Shown piece by piece: positions 54,681 to 63,321 of a stretch of 64,000 nt of DNA. The notes under the pieces were generated by a model. It did no database searches, was not told the origin of the DNA, and was given only the letters and a program-made list of their open reading frames with translations. Each line of letters begins with the position of its first letter. The first letter of the stretch is position 1. Source of the DNA: Paenibacillus gallinarum (lineage in GTDB: Bacteria > Bacillota > Bacilli > Paenibacillales > Paenibacillaceae); the NCBI RefSeq assembly GCF_014836635.1, contig NZ_JACSQL010000001.1, positions 124,001 to 188,000 on the forward strand, given 5' to 3'. Position numbers and translations under genes: made by a program.

Positions 54681-55444
54681 TGGCGACGCCATTTCTACAT
54701 ACAGATTCTGAATCCGAAGGTTTACCGGTCTTGTCCTCATCTAGACGATGGCCAGGGATGACCATCTCACGTTATGAACGGCATCTGCTTCTAAAGTCTC
54801 CTCATATGCTGGATACGATCTCCAGCAGCATTCATGGAGGGGGGATGAGTCGTTTAGACCGTGCTGTCAACATTTATGTGGATCGGCACTATGATTCTAA
54901 TGACCCTGCCCGTGATATTCATCAGTTGCTTAAAAAATGGGGACATCCGGCTCATCAGACCGCAGGGCTGTTAACTGCCGTGAGACTAGAGCATGCTTCT
55001 ATTGTGGAAGAAGAGGCCGATGGAGCGGTTCTGTTATGCTGCACAACTGCAGGAGTATCTAACGGGGCAAGAGCAGGTTCAACGCGGACGGTATTTAATG
55101 CTGGCTATACGCCAGGTACGATTAATATCATGCTGTTCATAGCCGGAAAATTAACTCCATTTGCACTCGTGAACGCTTTGCAAACAGCGGTTGAGGCGAA
55201 GGTAGCTGCTCTTCAGGATTTAGGTGTAAGAGATGCAGAGAATGGACGATCTGCTACGGGAACAACAACCGATGCCATCGTTATTGGAACCAGTGGACTT
55301 GCTGCGGACGGAACAGAGGCGAGACTAACGCATGCTTATGCGGGTACGGCAACTCGACTCGGTGACAGTATTGGACGGCTTGTATATCAGTCCGTTACCG
55401 AGAGTTTATGTGCTTCAGGTTATACGGCAGAGAGGAGGCAATGA
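54680..55444 (+). CDS. cbiZ: CbiZ, adenosylcobinamide amidohydrolase
   Basis: CbiZ cleaves the nucleotide loop from imported pseudo-cobalamins or cobinamides so that they can be rebuilt with the preferred lower base. The 254-residue protein has TISSSIHGGGMSRLDRAVNI, the GAVLLCCTTAGVSNGARAGS core, TPGTINIMLFI and GTTTDAIVIGTS, all typical of CbiZ. It is more often seen in archaea and in some bacteria such as Bacillales. The ATG lies on the cobD stop codon. Its presence shows remodelling of salvaged corrinoids. Confidence 0.9.
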   Translation: MATPFLHTDSESEGLPVLSSSRRWPGMTISRYERHLLLKSPHMLDTISSSIHGGGMSRLDRAVNIYVDRHYDSNDPARDIHQLLKKWGHPAHQTAGLLTAVRLEHASIVEEEADGAVLLCCTTAGVSNGARAGSTRTVFNAGYTPGTINIMLFIAGKLTPFALVNALQTAVEAKVAALQDLGVRDAENGRSATGTTTDAIVIGTSGLAADGTEARLTHAYAGTATRLGDSIGRLVYQSVTESLCASGYTAERRQ

Positions 55445-55446
55445 TC

Positions 55447-56424
55447 ATGATGGGAGCTTGGATTGTTCTAGCTGCTTATACACTGGACCTTATCATCGGT
55501 GACCCGAGGTGGATTCCTCATCCGGTTATTGCGATGGGGAAGGCGATTACGGGTCTTGAGAATATCATTCGCAAAAAAGTAACAACGGATCGAGGTCTGC
55601 GTTATGCAGGGTTTCTTTTTCCTTTATTGATTGTTACTGGGGCGTTTGTTCTGACTTGGGCGCTGTTAAAGTTACTATTTTATATCCATCCTGCGCTTGC
55701 TGTAGCGGGTGAAATCCTGCTGATTGCAACAACGATCGCTACAAAAGGATTACGAGATGCAGGTATAGATGTATATAAACATCTTAGGGCCGGCAAATTG
55801 CCGGAAGCAAGAGCTGCACTTGGTATGATTGTAGGCCGAGATACAAAACAGCTGGAATCCTCTGAAGTAGTAAGGGGAACCATTGAAACGGTAGCTGAAA
55901 ATATTGTAGATGCGATTATATCGCCGCTATTCTTCGCTTTTTTTGGCGGAGCACCTCTTGCAATGGCTTATCGTGCAGTGAACACACTCGATTCCATGGT
56001 CGGCTATAAAAATGAAAAGTATAAATCGCTAGGTATGGCCTCTGCTAGACTAGACGATATTGCAAACTTCATCCCAGCGCGGATCACAGCACTCCTGCTA
56101 TTTGCTTCCGCTGGGGTATTAGGTCTTCATGTGAAAAATAGTGTGCGCACAGTGAAACAGGATGCACGCAAGCACCCGAGTCCAAACGGCGGGTATCCGG
56201 AATCAGCCGTAGCCGGTGCACTTGGGATCCGGCTCGGGGGATATAACGTCTATCATGGGGTTCGTTCGTTTCGTGCTTATATGGGGGTTCCTTATCATGA
56301 GATGGAAGCGAGTCATATTCGGACAACAATTACGATGATGTATATTTCATCCAGTCTATTTGTGGTCATCCTCGTGTTTTTATTATGGCTGATGTCGATT
56401 ACAGGAGTCGGTTGGCTGTGGTGA
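55447..56424 (+). CDS. cbiB: CbiB, adenosylcobinamide-phosphate synthase
   Basis: CbiB is a membrane enzyme that joins aminopropanol phosphate to adenosylcobyric acid. The 325-residue protein has LDLIIGDPRWIPHPVIAMGK, the catalytic-type GRDTKQLESSEVVRGTIETV, VDAIISPLFFAFFGGAPLA and GYKNEKYKSLGMASARLDD, and several membrane segments. The start is ATG at 55447 eight bases after AGGAGG, or 55441. It follows cbiZ with a two-base gap and overlaps cobC by four bases. Confidence 0.9.
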   Translation: MMGAWIVLAAYTLDLIIGDPRWIPHPVIAMGKAITGLENIIRKKVTTDRGLRYAGFLFPLLIVTGAFVLTWALLKLLFYIHPALAVAGEILLIATTIATKGLRDAGIDVYKHLRAGKLPEARAALGMIVGRDTKQLESSEVVRGTIETVAENIVDAIISPLFFAFFGGAPLAMAYRAVNTLDSMVGYKNEKYKSLGMASARLDDIANFIPARITALLLFASAGVLGLHVKNSVRTVKQDARKHPSPNGGYPESAVAGALGIRLGGYNVYHGVRSFRAYMGVPYHEMEASHIRTTITMMYISSSLFVVILVFLLWLMSITGVGWLW

Positions 56425-57080
56425 GTACGTTTCGTAAAAATATGCCTTCTGTTGATGTTTATTTGGTCCGGCATGGACGAACACTTTGGAATCAGCAAAA
56501 AAGATATTTGGGACACACGGATATTCCGTTGCTTCCTGAAGCGGGAGAAGAACTTGCGGAGCTACGTGCCTCCTTTGGGCAAATTCCGTTTGACCAAATC
56601 TACGTAAGTGATCTTGTCCGCTGCATAGAGACACTGGATATTATTGCCCCGGAACGGGCTCATACAGCCGTGCTGGACGCAAGGCTCAGGGAGTATCACT
56701 TTGGAGAATATGAAGGACAGACGTATGAGATGCTGCAGTATGATCCGAATTATCGCCAGTGGATTGATGATCCTCTCGGTGTGACTCCGCCGGGCGCAGA
56801 GACGTTTTCCCACTTTTCCGAAAGAATGGTGGAGTTTGTGGAAGAACGGATCAGACCTTATTTATATGAGACTAGACGGAGTAACCATCAGGATAGGGGA
56901 GATCATAACGAAGTACCTAAGATGCTTGTGGTAACTCATGGCGGAGTGATCAGGCAATGGGCTGCCAAATGGCTTGCTAAAGCTGAATTTAATACGTTTA
57001 TGCCTCGCCCAGGGGAATGTCTCGTGCTTCGTTTTACTTTGTCAGGCGGAGAACTTTCGGCACAGAAACTGGATTTTTGA
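56421..57080 (+). CDS. cobC: CobC-like histidine phosphatase (alpha-ribazole phosphatase)
   Basis: CobC removes the phosphate from alpha-ribazole (or adenosylcobalamin) phosphate late in loop assembly. The 219-residue phosphoglycerate-mutase-fold protein has DVYLVRHGRTLWN with the catalytic RHG and VVTHGGVIRQWAAKW with the second His. The start is GTG at 56421, overlapping the cbiB stop by four bases (GTGA). Many histidine phosphatases look alike, so the assignment relies on the operon. Confidence 0.85.
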   Translation: MSTFRKNMPSVDVYLVRHGRTLWNQQKRYLGHTDIPLLPEAGEELAELRASFGQIPFDQIYVSDLVRCIETLDIIAPERAHTAVLDARLREYHFGEYEGQTYEMLQYDPNYRQWIDDPLGVTPPGAETFSHFSERMVEFVEERIRPYLYETRRSNHQDRGDHNEVPKMLVVTHGGVIRQWAAKWLAKAEFNTFMPRPGECLVLRFTLSGGELSAQKLDF

Positions 57081-57116
57081 ACCAATTTCACAACTCATTA
57101 AAACGATAAATTTGTA

Positions 57117-57158
57117 ACGATATATAGACAAATAGAAGCGTTTTGATCTATATATCGT
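57117..57158. repeat. Perfect 12-bp inverted repeat
   Basis: ACGATATATAGA at 57117-57128 and its exact complement TCTATATATCGT at 57147-57158 enclose an 18-base loop. There is no T-run after it. It lies 37 bases after the cobC stop and could be a factor-dependent 3' end or a protein-binding site. Confidence 0.65.
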
Positions 57159-57384
57159 CCTGATTGAAGCTACTAAAGGTATTATGAAATTGATTCTCTT
57201 ACACATAAAATAGATGTTTTTGGAATATAAAGGGAAAGATTGGTTGTCGAAAATTCCGCTTTCCCCTATAATGGCAAAAGATGTGAAGGCATGATACGAA
57301 TTGAAATGAACATCTGAGTACATAAAGACTTCATGTGAATGCATATGAAAAGTCGATCATACTGAGCAAGGTCCAGAAGAATAA

Positions 57385-57558
57385 AGACACTACATTCTTT
57401 TGGTTAAAAGGGAAGCCGGTGCAAATCCGGCACGGTCCCGCCACTGTATACTAGGGACAGCTGCTAATCATCCACTGTTTTCGTCTATAGCGAAAATGGG
57501 AAGGGAGCAAGCTGTTACTTTAAACTTGGATAGTCAGGAGACCTGCCTTGCCTTTGGT
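57385..57558 (+). ncRNA. Cobalamin riboswitch controlling btuFCD
   Basis: The conserved order is present: AAAAGGGAAGCCGGTGC then AAATCCGGCACGGTCCCGCC (57406-57440), GGGACAGCTGCTAATC, and the B12 box AGTCAGGAGACCTGCC at 57532-57547. This class binds adenosylcobalamin and turns off uptake or synthesis genes when cofactor is abundant. The ATG of btuF is at 57727. Confidence 0.95.
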
Positions 57559-57594
57559 AAACGTGTAATCCTTCGAGGAAAGGATACGTTTTGC
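57559..57594 (+). terminator. Candidate first terminator of the cobalamin riboswitch
   Basis: AAACGT-ATCCTT arms pair with AAGGAT-ACGTTT; the tail TTTGCATATTT is modest. Confidence 0.55.
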
Positions 57595-57638
57595 ATATTT
57601 GTTGTGCCTTTCTATTAGAGGGAGCAGCTGCGAGACGT

Positions 57639-57671
57639 AACCTTGTTCTTATGATAGGAGCAGGGTTTTTT
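57639..57671 (+). terminator. Second terminator before btuF
   Basis: AACCTTGTTC pairs with GAGCAGGGTT (two wobbles) and runs into six T. It is the better candidate for the OFF-state platform. Confidence 0.7.
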
Positions 57672-57726
57672 GGTGTTCATACCTGATAAGATCGTTGGCT
57701 TCACTTATAAAGAGAGGGAGAGAAGA

Positions 57727-58725
57727 ATGAAAAAAATGAATGGTCGATTTTTATCAATTTTGATGTCACTCATGCTCGCAATCATGCTTGCGGCGTGCGG
57801 TAATGAGACAGGTACAGAAGGACAAGGTACAGGTCAGACAACGGAGCAAGGTACCGCAGCAACAGATAACCAAGAAGAGGCTAGTCTCGAGACGGTATAT
57901 CCTCTGACAATCACGGATGCTACGGGAGAGTCGTTTACTTTTGAAAAGGCACCTGAAAAAATCGTGTCTGTATCTCCAGCTGAGACCGAATCGCTATATG
58001 CGATTGGACTGGACGAGCAAATTGTTGGGGTATCCGACTATGACGATTACCCAGAGCAAGTAAAGGACAAGCCGAAGATGGGCAGCCTGTATACACCTAA
58101 TGCAGAAGCAATTATCGCAGCTGAGCCGGATATTGTCTTCACGGGTATTTCGATGGATGAGGCAGCAGTGCAGAAACTGCGTGATCTCGGTATCGTTATT
58201 TTCAAAACAGATCCAAAAACAATCGAAGATGTAATGAAAAATATTGAAGTATATGGACAAATTACAAATCATCAACAACAAGCGCAAGAGGTCATCGCAA
58301 AAATGAAAGCAGATGTGAAGGAAGTACAAGATAAAGTAGCATCCCTTTCGGATGATCAGAAAAAACAAGTGTATGTAGAATTTTCTCCAGGCTGGACCGT
58401 AGGTAAAGGCGAATTTATGGATGAAGTCATTACCCTTGCAGGCGGAGTGAATGTGGCTGGAGATGCAGAAGGCTGGTATGAAATCAGTGAGGAAAATATC
58501 ATTGCTGCGAACCCAGATGTCATTCTGTACGCAAGCGATGTGGTAGACAATGACAAAACACTCGATGAGATCATTAAAGCTCGTGATGGCTGGAATGAGA
58601 TTACTGCAATCAAGAATGAGCAAGTGATCTCGATTAATGCCAATCTGCTTAGCCGCCCAGGTCCGCGTGTAACGGAAGGATTGAAAGAAGTAGCGAAAGC
58701 AGTTTATCCGGATCTATTCCAATGA
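57727..58725 (+). CDS. btuF: BtuF-like cobalamin ABC transporter substrate-binding lipoprotein
   Basis: This is the surface receptor for corrinoids, 332 residues. A signal peptide ends in a lipobox (LAAC) near residue 21, followed by a Gly/Thr/Gln-rich linker. The class III binding fold has KIVSVSPAETESLYAIGLDE, VGVSDYDDYPEQV and SLYTPNAEAIIAAEPDIVF. The assignment to B12 rather than iron is based on the cobalamin riboswitch directly upstream and the flanking cobalamin genes. It overlaps the permease gene by four bases. Confidence 0.88.
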   Translation: MKKMNGRFLSILMSLMLAIMLAACGNETGTEGQGTGQTTEQGTAATDNQEEASLETVYPLTITDATGESFTFEKAPEKIVSVSPAETESLYAIGLDEQIVGVSDYDDYPEQVKDKPKMGSLYTPNAEAIIAAEPDIVFTGISMDEAAVQKLRDLGIVIFKTDPKTIEDVMKNIEVYGQITNHQQQAQEVIAKMKADVKEVQDKVASLSDDQKKQVYVEFSPGWTVGKGEFMDEVITLAGGVNVAGDAEGWYEISEENIIAANPDVILYASDVVDNDKTLDEIIKARDGWNEITAIKNEQVISINANLLSRPGPRVTEGLKEVAKAVYPDLFQ

Positions 58726-59768
58726 AAAAGAAACTAGCAGGATATGGATTGATAGGAATCATCCTGCTTGTACTGACCCTGCTGTTATGTCTTGCGATCG
58801 GGTCAGTACATCTTCCGATTCGTCATATCGCAGGGATTCTTATGAATCATATTCCCGGGATGGATGGGTTCATTGAACCCGTATGGAATATATCGTCTGA
58901 ACAGATCATCATGAAAGTGCGTTTACCGCGAGTGCTGCTCGGTATCCTGGTTGGTGCGGCGCTGGCCGTTGCTGGCGCAGGATTTCAGGGTGTACTTCGT
59001 AACCCGCTGGCAGATCCTTATACGCTTGGGGTATCGGCGGGTGCTTCTGTTGGAGCAGCACTCATCATTTATTTGGGTCTGCAATATGCTTGGCTTGGTG
59101 AATGGATGCTGCCGCTCGTTGCTTTTACAACAGGCATTATTACACTATGGGGTGTTTTAATGCTGGCTAGAGAAGGCGGAAAAATACCGACGAACAATTT
59201 GATTTTGTCCGGTGTTGTGATGAATGCTTTTCTAGGAGCCGTTGTTTCTTTTCTGACCGCCATGTCAAAGGATACGGTGAATCAAATTTTGTTCTGGACG
59301 ATGGGGAGTCTTAGTTTGCGAGGATGGTCTTACACGGCCATCCTTTTCCCTTATGTAGGGCTTGGGTTGATCTATCTATGGAGCAGAGGCAGATCGCTTA
59401 ATTTGTTGGCACTAGGAGAAAGACAAGCAGCACACCTTGGGGTCAGAGTGGACTTACTCAAAGTATCTGTACTCTTGGTATCTACGCTCTTAACGGCTGC
59501 AGCGGTATCTGTCGCCGGTGTGATTGGTTTTGTGGGACTTGTTGTCCCTCATATCATCAGGCTCCTTGTCGGACCGGATTACCGTTTGATTATTCCTCTA
59601 TCTGCGTTAGGTGGAGGTATCTTTCTGGCCTGGGCGGATATGGGCGCGCGGACATTACTCGCTCCAACGGAGATTCCGCTTGGTGTACTGACCGCTTTTG
59701 TTGGGGCTCCGTTCTTTGCTTACTTATTGCACCGGAATAAAAAACGACGAGGAGGCATCAGCGGATGA
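58722..59768 (+). CDS. btuC: BtuC-like cobalamin ABC transporter permease
   Basis: This FecCD-family permease, 348 residues with about ten helices, forms the corrinoid channel. It has KVRLPRVLLGILVGAALAVA, LADPYTLGVSAGASVGAALI, GVIGFVGLVVPHIIRLLVGP and PLGVLTAFVGAPFFAYLLHR. The ATG overlaps the btuF stop (ATGA). Sequence alone cannot separate B12 from iron permeases; the riboswitch does. Confidence 0.9.
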   Translation: MKKKLAGYGLIGIILLVLTLLLCLAIGSVHLPIRHIAGILMNHIPGMDGFIEPVWNISSEQIIMKVRLPRVLLGILVGAALAVAGAGFQGVLRNPLADPYTLGVSAGASVGAALIIYLGLQYAWLGEWMLPLVAFTTGIITLWGVLMLAREGGKIPTNNLILSGVVMNAFLGAVVSFLTAMSKDTVNQILFWTMGSLSLRGWSYTAILFPYVGLGLIYLWSRGRSLNLLALGERQAAHLGVRVDLLKVSVLLVSTLLTAAAVSVAGVIGFVGLVVPHIIRLLVGPDYRLIIPLSALGGGIFLAWADMGARTLLAPTEIPLGVLTAFVGAPFFAYLLHRNKKRRGGISG

Positions 59769-60592
59769 CAGCAAATTTCGATCATCAGTCTGACATCTCG
59801 TCTACAGTTCCTGTGGTGGAAGCTAGAGCACTCCGAAAAGAATATAGTCATTTCACTGCACTGGATCACATTCATTTCAACGCTGAGGAAGGTGACTGGT
59901 GGGGAATTGTAGGGCCGAACGGGAGCGGGAAGTCTACTTTGCTTCATTTACTATCTGGCATCCTGTCACCAAACCAGGGCACGATCCATATAAAAGGTAA
60001 ACCAGTTCAAGATTACAGCCGTAAAGAGCTCTCACGAATTATTGCTGTCCTTCAGCAAGATGGATTACCTGAGATTGGTTATTCCGTCAGGGACGTTGTG
60101 GCCATGGGAAGATATCCCTATCAAGACTGGCTGGGCAGAGACCCGGGCTTTGGAGAAGAAAAAATAGAACAAGTCCTGAAGAAGCTGGATCTTACTTCTC
60201 TTGCGGAACGCAGATTGGATGAACTTAGTGGAGGACAAAGACAGCGGGTAGCCCTTGCCAAAGTGATGGTGCAAGAACCTGAAATTCTGCTGCTGGACGA
60301 ACCGACTACTTTTCTGGATGTTCGTTACCAACTGCAGTTCATGGATTTGCTGGCGCAGTGGCAGCAAAGTACAGGGATTACGATTATTGCCGTATTACAT
60401 GATTTGAATTTGGCTTCTCTTTATTGTGATTACTTATGTGCACTAAAAGAGGGTAAGCTTTTCCTTCAGGGCTCTCCGGCTGAGGTGCTTACGGAGGAGA
60501 ATATTAGAGGTTTGTTTGAGATCCAGCCTGTGATGGTTCAACATCCGGATCATCACATCCCTCAATTTTTACTGCGTAAACAGCAAGAGTGA
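59765..60592 (+). CDS. btuD: BtuD-like cobalamin ABC transporter ATP-binding protein
   Basis: This is the ATPase of the importer, 275 residues, with Walker A GPNGSGKSTLLHLL, signature [15 protein letters not shown] and Walker B EILLLDEPTTFLDVRYQ. It overlaps btuC by four bases. The N-terminal 20 residues precede the usual core. It ends the riboswitch-controlled operon. Confidence 0.9.
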   Translation: MTANFDHQSDISSTVPVVEARALRKEYSHFTALDHIHFNAEEGDWWGIVGPNGSGKSTLLHLLSGILSPNQGTIHIKGKPVQDYSRKELSRIIAVLQQDGLPEIGYSVRDVVAMGRYPYQDWLGRDPGFGEEKIEQVLKKLDLTSLAERRLDELSGGQRQRVALAKVMVQEPEILLLDEPTTFLDVRYQLQFMDLLAQWQQSTGITIIAVLHDLNLASLYCDYLCALKEGKLFLQGSPAEVLTEENIRGLFEIQPVMVQHPDHHIPQFLLRKQQE

Positions 60593-60621
60593 GATGATTT
60601 TAAATATCAGAACAACATAGA

Positions 60622-60659
60622 AGAGGACCTGATATCCATAAATCAGGTCCTCTTTTTTT
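60622..60659 (+). terminator. Intrinsic terminator after btuD
   Basis: AGAGGACCTGAT pairs exactly with ATCAGGTCCTCT around an eight-base loop and runs into seven T. Confidence 0.94.
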
Positions 60660-60716
60660 AACCTATGGGAATATTTCTCTTGTTTTTCAGTTCCTTAAAA
60701 AATTGCATGATTTCTT

Positions 60717-60746
60717 TTGAAGTGTTAACTCACTTTTCGTTATAAT
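60717..60746 (+). promoter_or_regulatory. Candidate sigma-A promoter of cobT-cobU-cobS
   Basis: TTGAAG at 60717-60722 and TATAAT at 60741-60746 are 18 bases apart, about 50 bases before the cobT ATG. No riboswitch fits in this gap. Confidence 0.65.
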
Positions 60747-60793
60747 CTAAATATAAAGGCTGTACAACAGCAGTGGATAAGGATGGAGATATC

Positions 60794-61876
60794 ATGGAGA
60801 GAGAACAGCAACTCGAAGCATGGGTTCAGCAGATTACCGCATTAGATGAGGCAGCGCAGAAAGCAGCTGCGAATCATTTAGATGATTTAACGAAACCACC
60901 GGGGAGTTTAGGAAAGTTAGAAGAACTCACGATCCGGTTAGCGGGGATTACCGGGAAGAAAAAGCCTGCTTTTTCTAGAAAAGCAGTTATTGTTATGGCA
61001 TCGGATCATGGGGTCGTAGAAGAAGGAGTTAGCAGTTTTCCAGCAGAGGTAACACAGCAAATGGTTCATAATTTCCTTGCAGGAGGAGCGGCAGTGAATG
61101 TGCTCGCTCGTCATGCCGGAGCTGAAGTAATATGTGTGGATATTGGTGTGAACGGTGAGCCTGACCATCCAGATCTTGTATCTCGTTCCGTTCGCAAAGG
61201 GACGGCAAATATGGCGAAGGGTCCGGCGATGAGCAGAGAAGAGGCACTTCAAGCAATTCTTACCGGGATCGACGTTGTTCAAGAATCCGTAAAAAAAGGG
61301 ACGCAGTTATTTGTTACGGGAGAGATGGGAATTGGTAATACAACACCAAGTGCAGCAGTTACCAGTGTTCTTACGGGAGTCAGTGTGCAGGAGGCAACAG
61401 GAAAAGGGACAGGTCTTGATCAAGCAGGTGTTCAGCACAAAGCGAACGTGATTGCCCGGGCAATAGAGCTTAATCAGCCCGATCCAAATGATCCAATCGA
61501 CGTGCTTGCTAAAGTAGGGGGGCTTGATATTGCGGGCCTCGCAGGTGTCATTATCGGTTCGGCTGCCTTGAAATGTCCGGTTGTGATCGATGGGTATATT
61601 TCTACAGCCGCCGCTTTAGTAGCCAGCCGTATTGCACCAGCATGCCGAAATTATATGATTGCTTCTCATACGTCGGAAGAAAGAGGGCATGTAGCACTCC
61701 TGCAAACATTAGACCTCTCCCCTATGCTTCAGGTTGGAATGAGACTTGGCGAGGGAACAGGCGGCGTTCTATGTCTTCATCTGATCGAAGCTGCAGGAAG
61801 AATTATGGACGAGATGGCGACATTTAGCAGTGCAGGTATTTCTAGCAACCATGAGATGAGTGAGGCAGAATTATGA
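60794..61876 (+). CDS. cobT: CobT, nicotinate-nucleotide:dimethylbenzimidazole phosphoribosyltransferase
   Basis: CobT activates the lower base to alpha-ribazole 5'-phosphate. The 360-residue protein has LDDLTKPPGSLGKLEELTIR, VIVMASDHGVVEEGVSSFPA, GEMGIGNTTPSAAVTSVLTG and CPVVIDGYISTAAALVA, all highly conserved in CobT, and the catalytic Glu near the C-terminal region. ATG at 60794 follows GGAG; a GTG at 60773 is in frame. It overlaps cobU by four bases. Confidence 0.95.
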   Translation: MEREQQLEAWVQQITALDEAAQKAAANHLDDLTKPPGSLGKLEELTIRLAGITGKKKPAFSRKAVIVMASDHGVVEEGVSSFPAEVTQQMVHNFLAGGAAVNVLARHAGAEVICVDIGVNGEPDHPDLVSRSVRKGTANMAKGPAMSREEALQAILTGIDVVQESVKKGTQLFVTGEMGIGNTTPSAAVTSVLTGVSVQEATGKGTGLDQAGVQHKANVIARAIELNQPDPNDPIDVLAKVGGLDIAGLAGVIIGSAALKCPVVIDGYISTAAALVASRIAPACRNYMIASHTSEERGHVALLQTLDLSPMLQVGMRLGEGTGGVLCLHLIEAAGRIMDEMATFSSAGISSNHEMSEAEL

Positions 61877-62427
61877 TTATTCTCGTAACGGGCGGTGCAC
61901 GCAGCGGTAAAAGTACATTTGCCGAGAAACTGTGCATGAGCCGATCCTCTGAAGCGATCTATATGGCGACTGCACAAGCTTATGATCAAGAGATGACCGA
62001 CCGAATTGCTGCACATCGCAGTCAGCGGGAAGATGGAGCATATCTGTGGCATACGATTGAAGAACCGCTTGAGGTAGCTGAGACGCTGGACGGGTTAATG
62101 GAGGCGACACTGCCTGTACCCACCATATTACTCGACTGTCTTACCTTGTGGCTCTCTAACGTGCTCATCGCTAAGGAACATGAGGGACCTGACGCAATAA
62201 CAGAAGAGATCGACCGTCTTGTCCGTAGTGTTGCTGCTTATCCAGGTCTCATTATTCTAGTAACCAATGAAGTAGGAGACGGAATCGTTCCTGAATATCG
62301 ATTGGGCCGGATATACCGGGATTATGCCGGCATTCTGAATCAGCGTATGGCAGCCATCAGCCAGGAGATATTCCTTGTAACCGCTGGTATTGCCATCGAA
62401 CTGAAAAGCAAGGAGTATAAAGTATGA
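61873..62427 (+). CDS. cobU: CobU, adenosylcobinamide kinase / guanylyltransferase
   Basis: CobU phosphorylates adenosylcobinamide and transfers GMP to it. The 184-residue protein has the P-loop VTGGARSGKSTFAEKL, the guanylate-accepting His region RIAAHRSQRED, LLDCLTLWLSNVL and VTNEVGDGIVPEYRLGR. The length is normal. It overlaps both neighbours by ATGA junctions. Confidence 0.95.
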   Translation: MIILVTGGARSGKSTFAEKLCMSRSSEAIYMATAQAYDQEMTDRIAAHRSQREDGAYLWHTIEEPLEVAETLDGLMEATLPVPTILLDCLTLWLSNVLIAKEHEGPDAITEEIDRLVRSVAAYPGLIILVTNEVGDGIVPEYRLGRIYRDYAGILNQRMAAISQEIFLVTAGIAIELKSKEYKV

Positions 62428-63257
62428 GAGAAAATATAAAAGCGGCTGCGGCCGCTTTTCAGTTTTTATCACGATTTCCGGTGAAAACGCAGCTTGAATT
62501 CACTCCAGAACGAATGACGAGAAGCACTTTATTCTATCCGGTTGTTGGCTTATGTATCGGGGCTTGTGTCTGGATCGCTGCTTGGCTCAGTGGATTCTTA
62601 TTGCCTCCGGCTCCGTCGGCAGTGCTTGTTCTCACGATCTGGGTATGGCTCACAGGCGGGCTTCATTTAGACGGCTGGATGGACTCTGCTGATGCACTTC
62701 TCAGTTACCGAAGCAGAGAACGGATGCTTGAGATTATGAAGGACAGCAGGGTGGGAGCTATGGGTGTAATAGCCTGTGTTCTGCTGCTGATGCTGAAAGC
62801 AACGCTTCTATATAGTTTAATGGGACAACCTTTTCTCATTGGGGCAGCGGTCTTGCCTTTTCTATGGAGCCGTTTCTTTATGGTGTATGCCATGGGGAAA
62901 TATAAACGAGCTAGGGCAGGAGAAGGTCTGGCAGCAATGTTTGCAGGAGTTCAGAATGAACTGCTTTATAAAGTGGGAGCGGTAACCTTACTTCTTTCTA
63001 CTATCTCCTGCGGTGTATTTCTACTTGCAGCGTATGCTTTAGATGGGCTGCAGTTTACATGGAGTCTGAATATGGGCGTTATATTGTCTGCCTTTTTTGT
63101 TATTCCTCTATTTATATCGGTATGCGGAAAATGGGCTGCGGATCGTATAAGCCATCGCCTTGGCGGACTAACAGGAGATATCTATGGAGCACTTAATGAG
63201 GGGCTCGAAGCAGTAGGGCTGCTCATGCTAGTTATTCTCACTACAGTCATGCACTAA
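62424..63257 (+). CDS. cobS: CobS, adenosylcobinamide-GDP ribazoletransferase
   Basis: CobS is the polytopic membrane enzyme that joins GDP-cobinamide and alpha-ribazole to give cobalamin (or its phosphate). The 277-residue protein has FQFLSRFPV near the start, the signature GGLHLDGWMDSADALLS, KDSRVGAMGVIACVLLLMLK and a C-terminal GGLTGDIYGALNE motif with conserved Asp. The operon with cobT and cobU gives the late nucleotide-loop pathway. Confidence 0.94.
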   Translation: MRENIKAAAAAFQFLSRFPVKTQLEFTPERMTRSTLFYPVVGLCIGACVWIAAWLSGFLLPPAPSAVLVLTIWVWLTGGLHLDGWMDSADALLSYRSRERMLEIMKDSRVGAMGVIACVLLLMLKATLLYSLMGQPFLIGAAVLPFLWSRFFMVYAMGKYKRARAGEGLAAMFAGVQNELLYKVGAVTLLLSTISCGVFLLAAYALDGLQFTWSLNMGVILSAFFVIPLFISVCGKWAADRISHRLGGLTGDIYGALNEGLEAVGLLMLVILTTVMH

Positions 63258-63321
63258 GATGAGAAACTGCGCCCTAAGTCATGTTGTTGGTGAATGGTGA
63301 TAAGAGAAAGGGGACTCGCTC

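Noticed and set aside
57400-57618. 72-codon frame inside the cobalamin riboswitch
   Set aside because: It lies wholly within the structured RNA and has no ribosome site.
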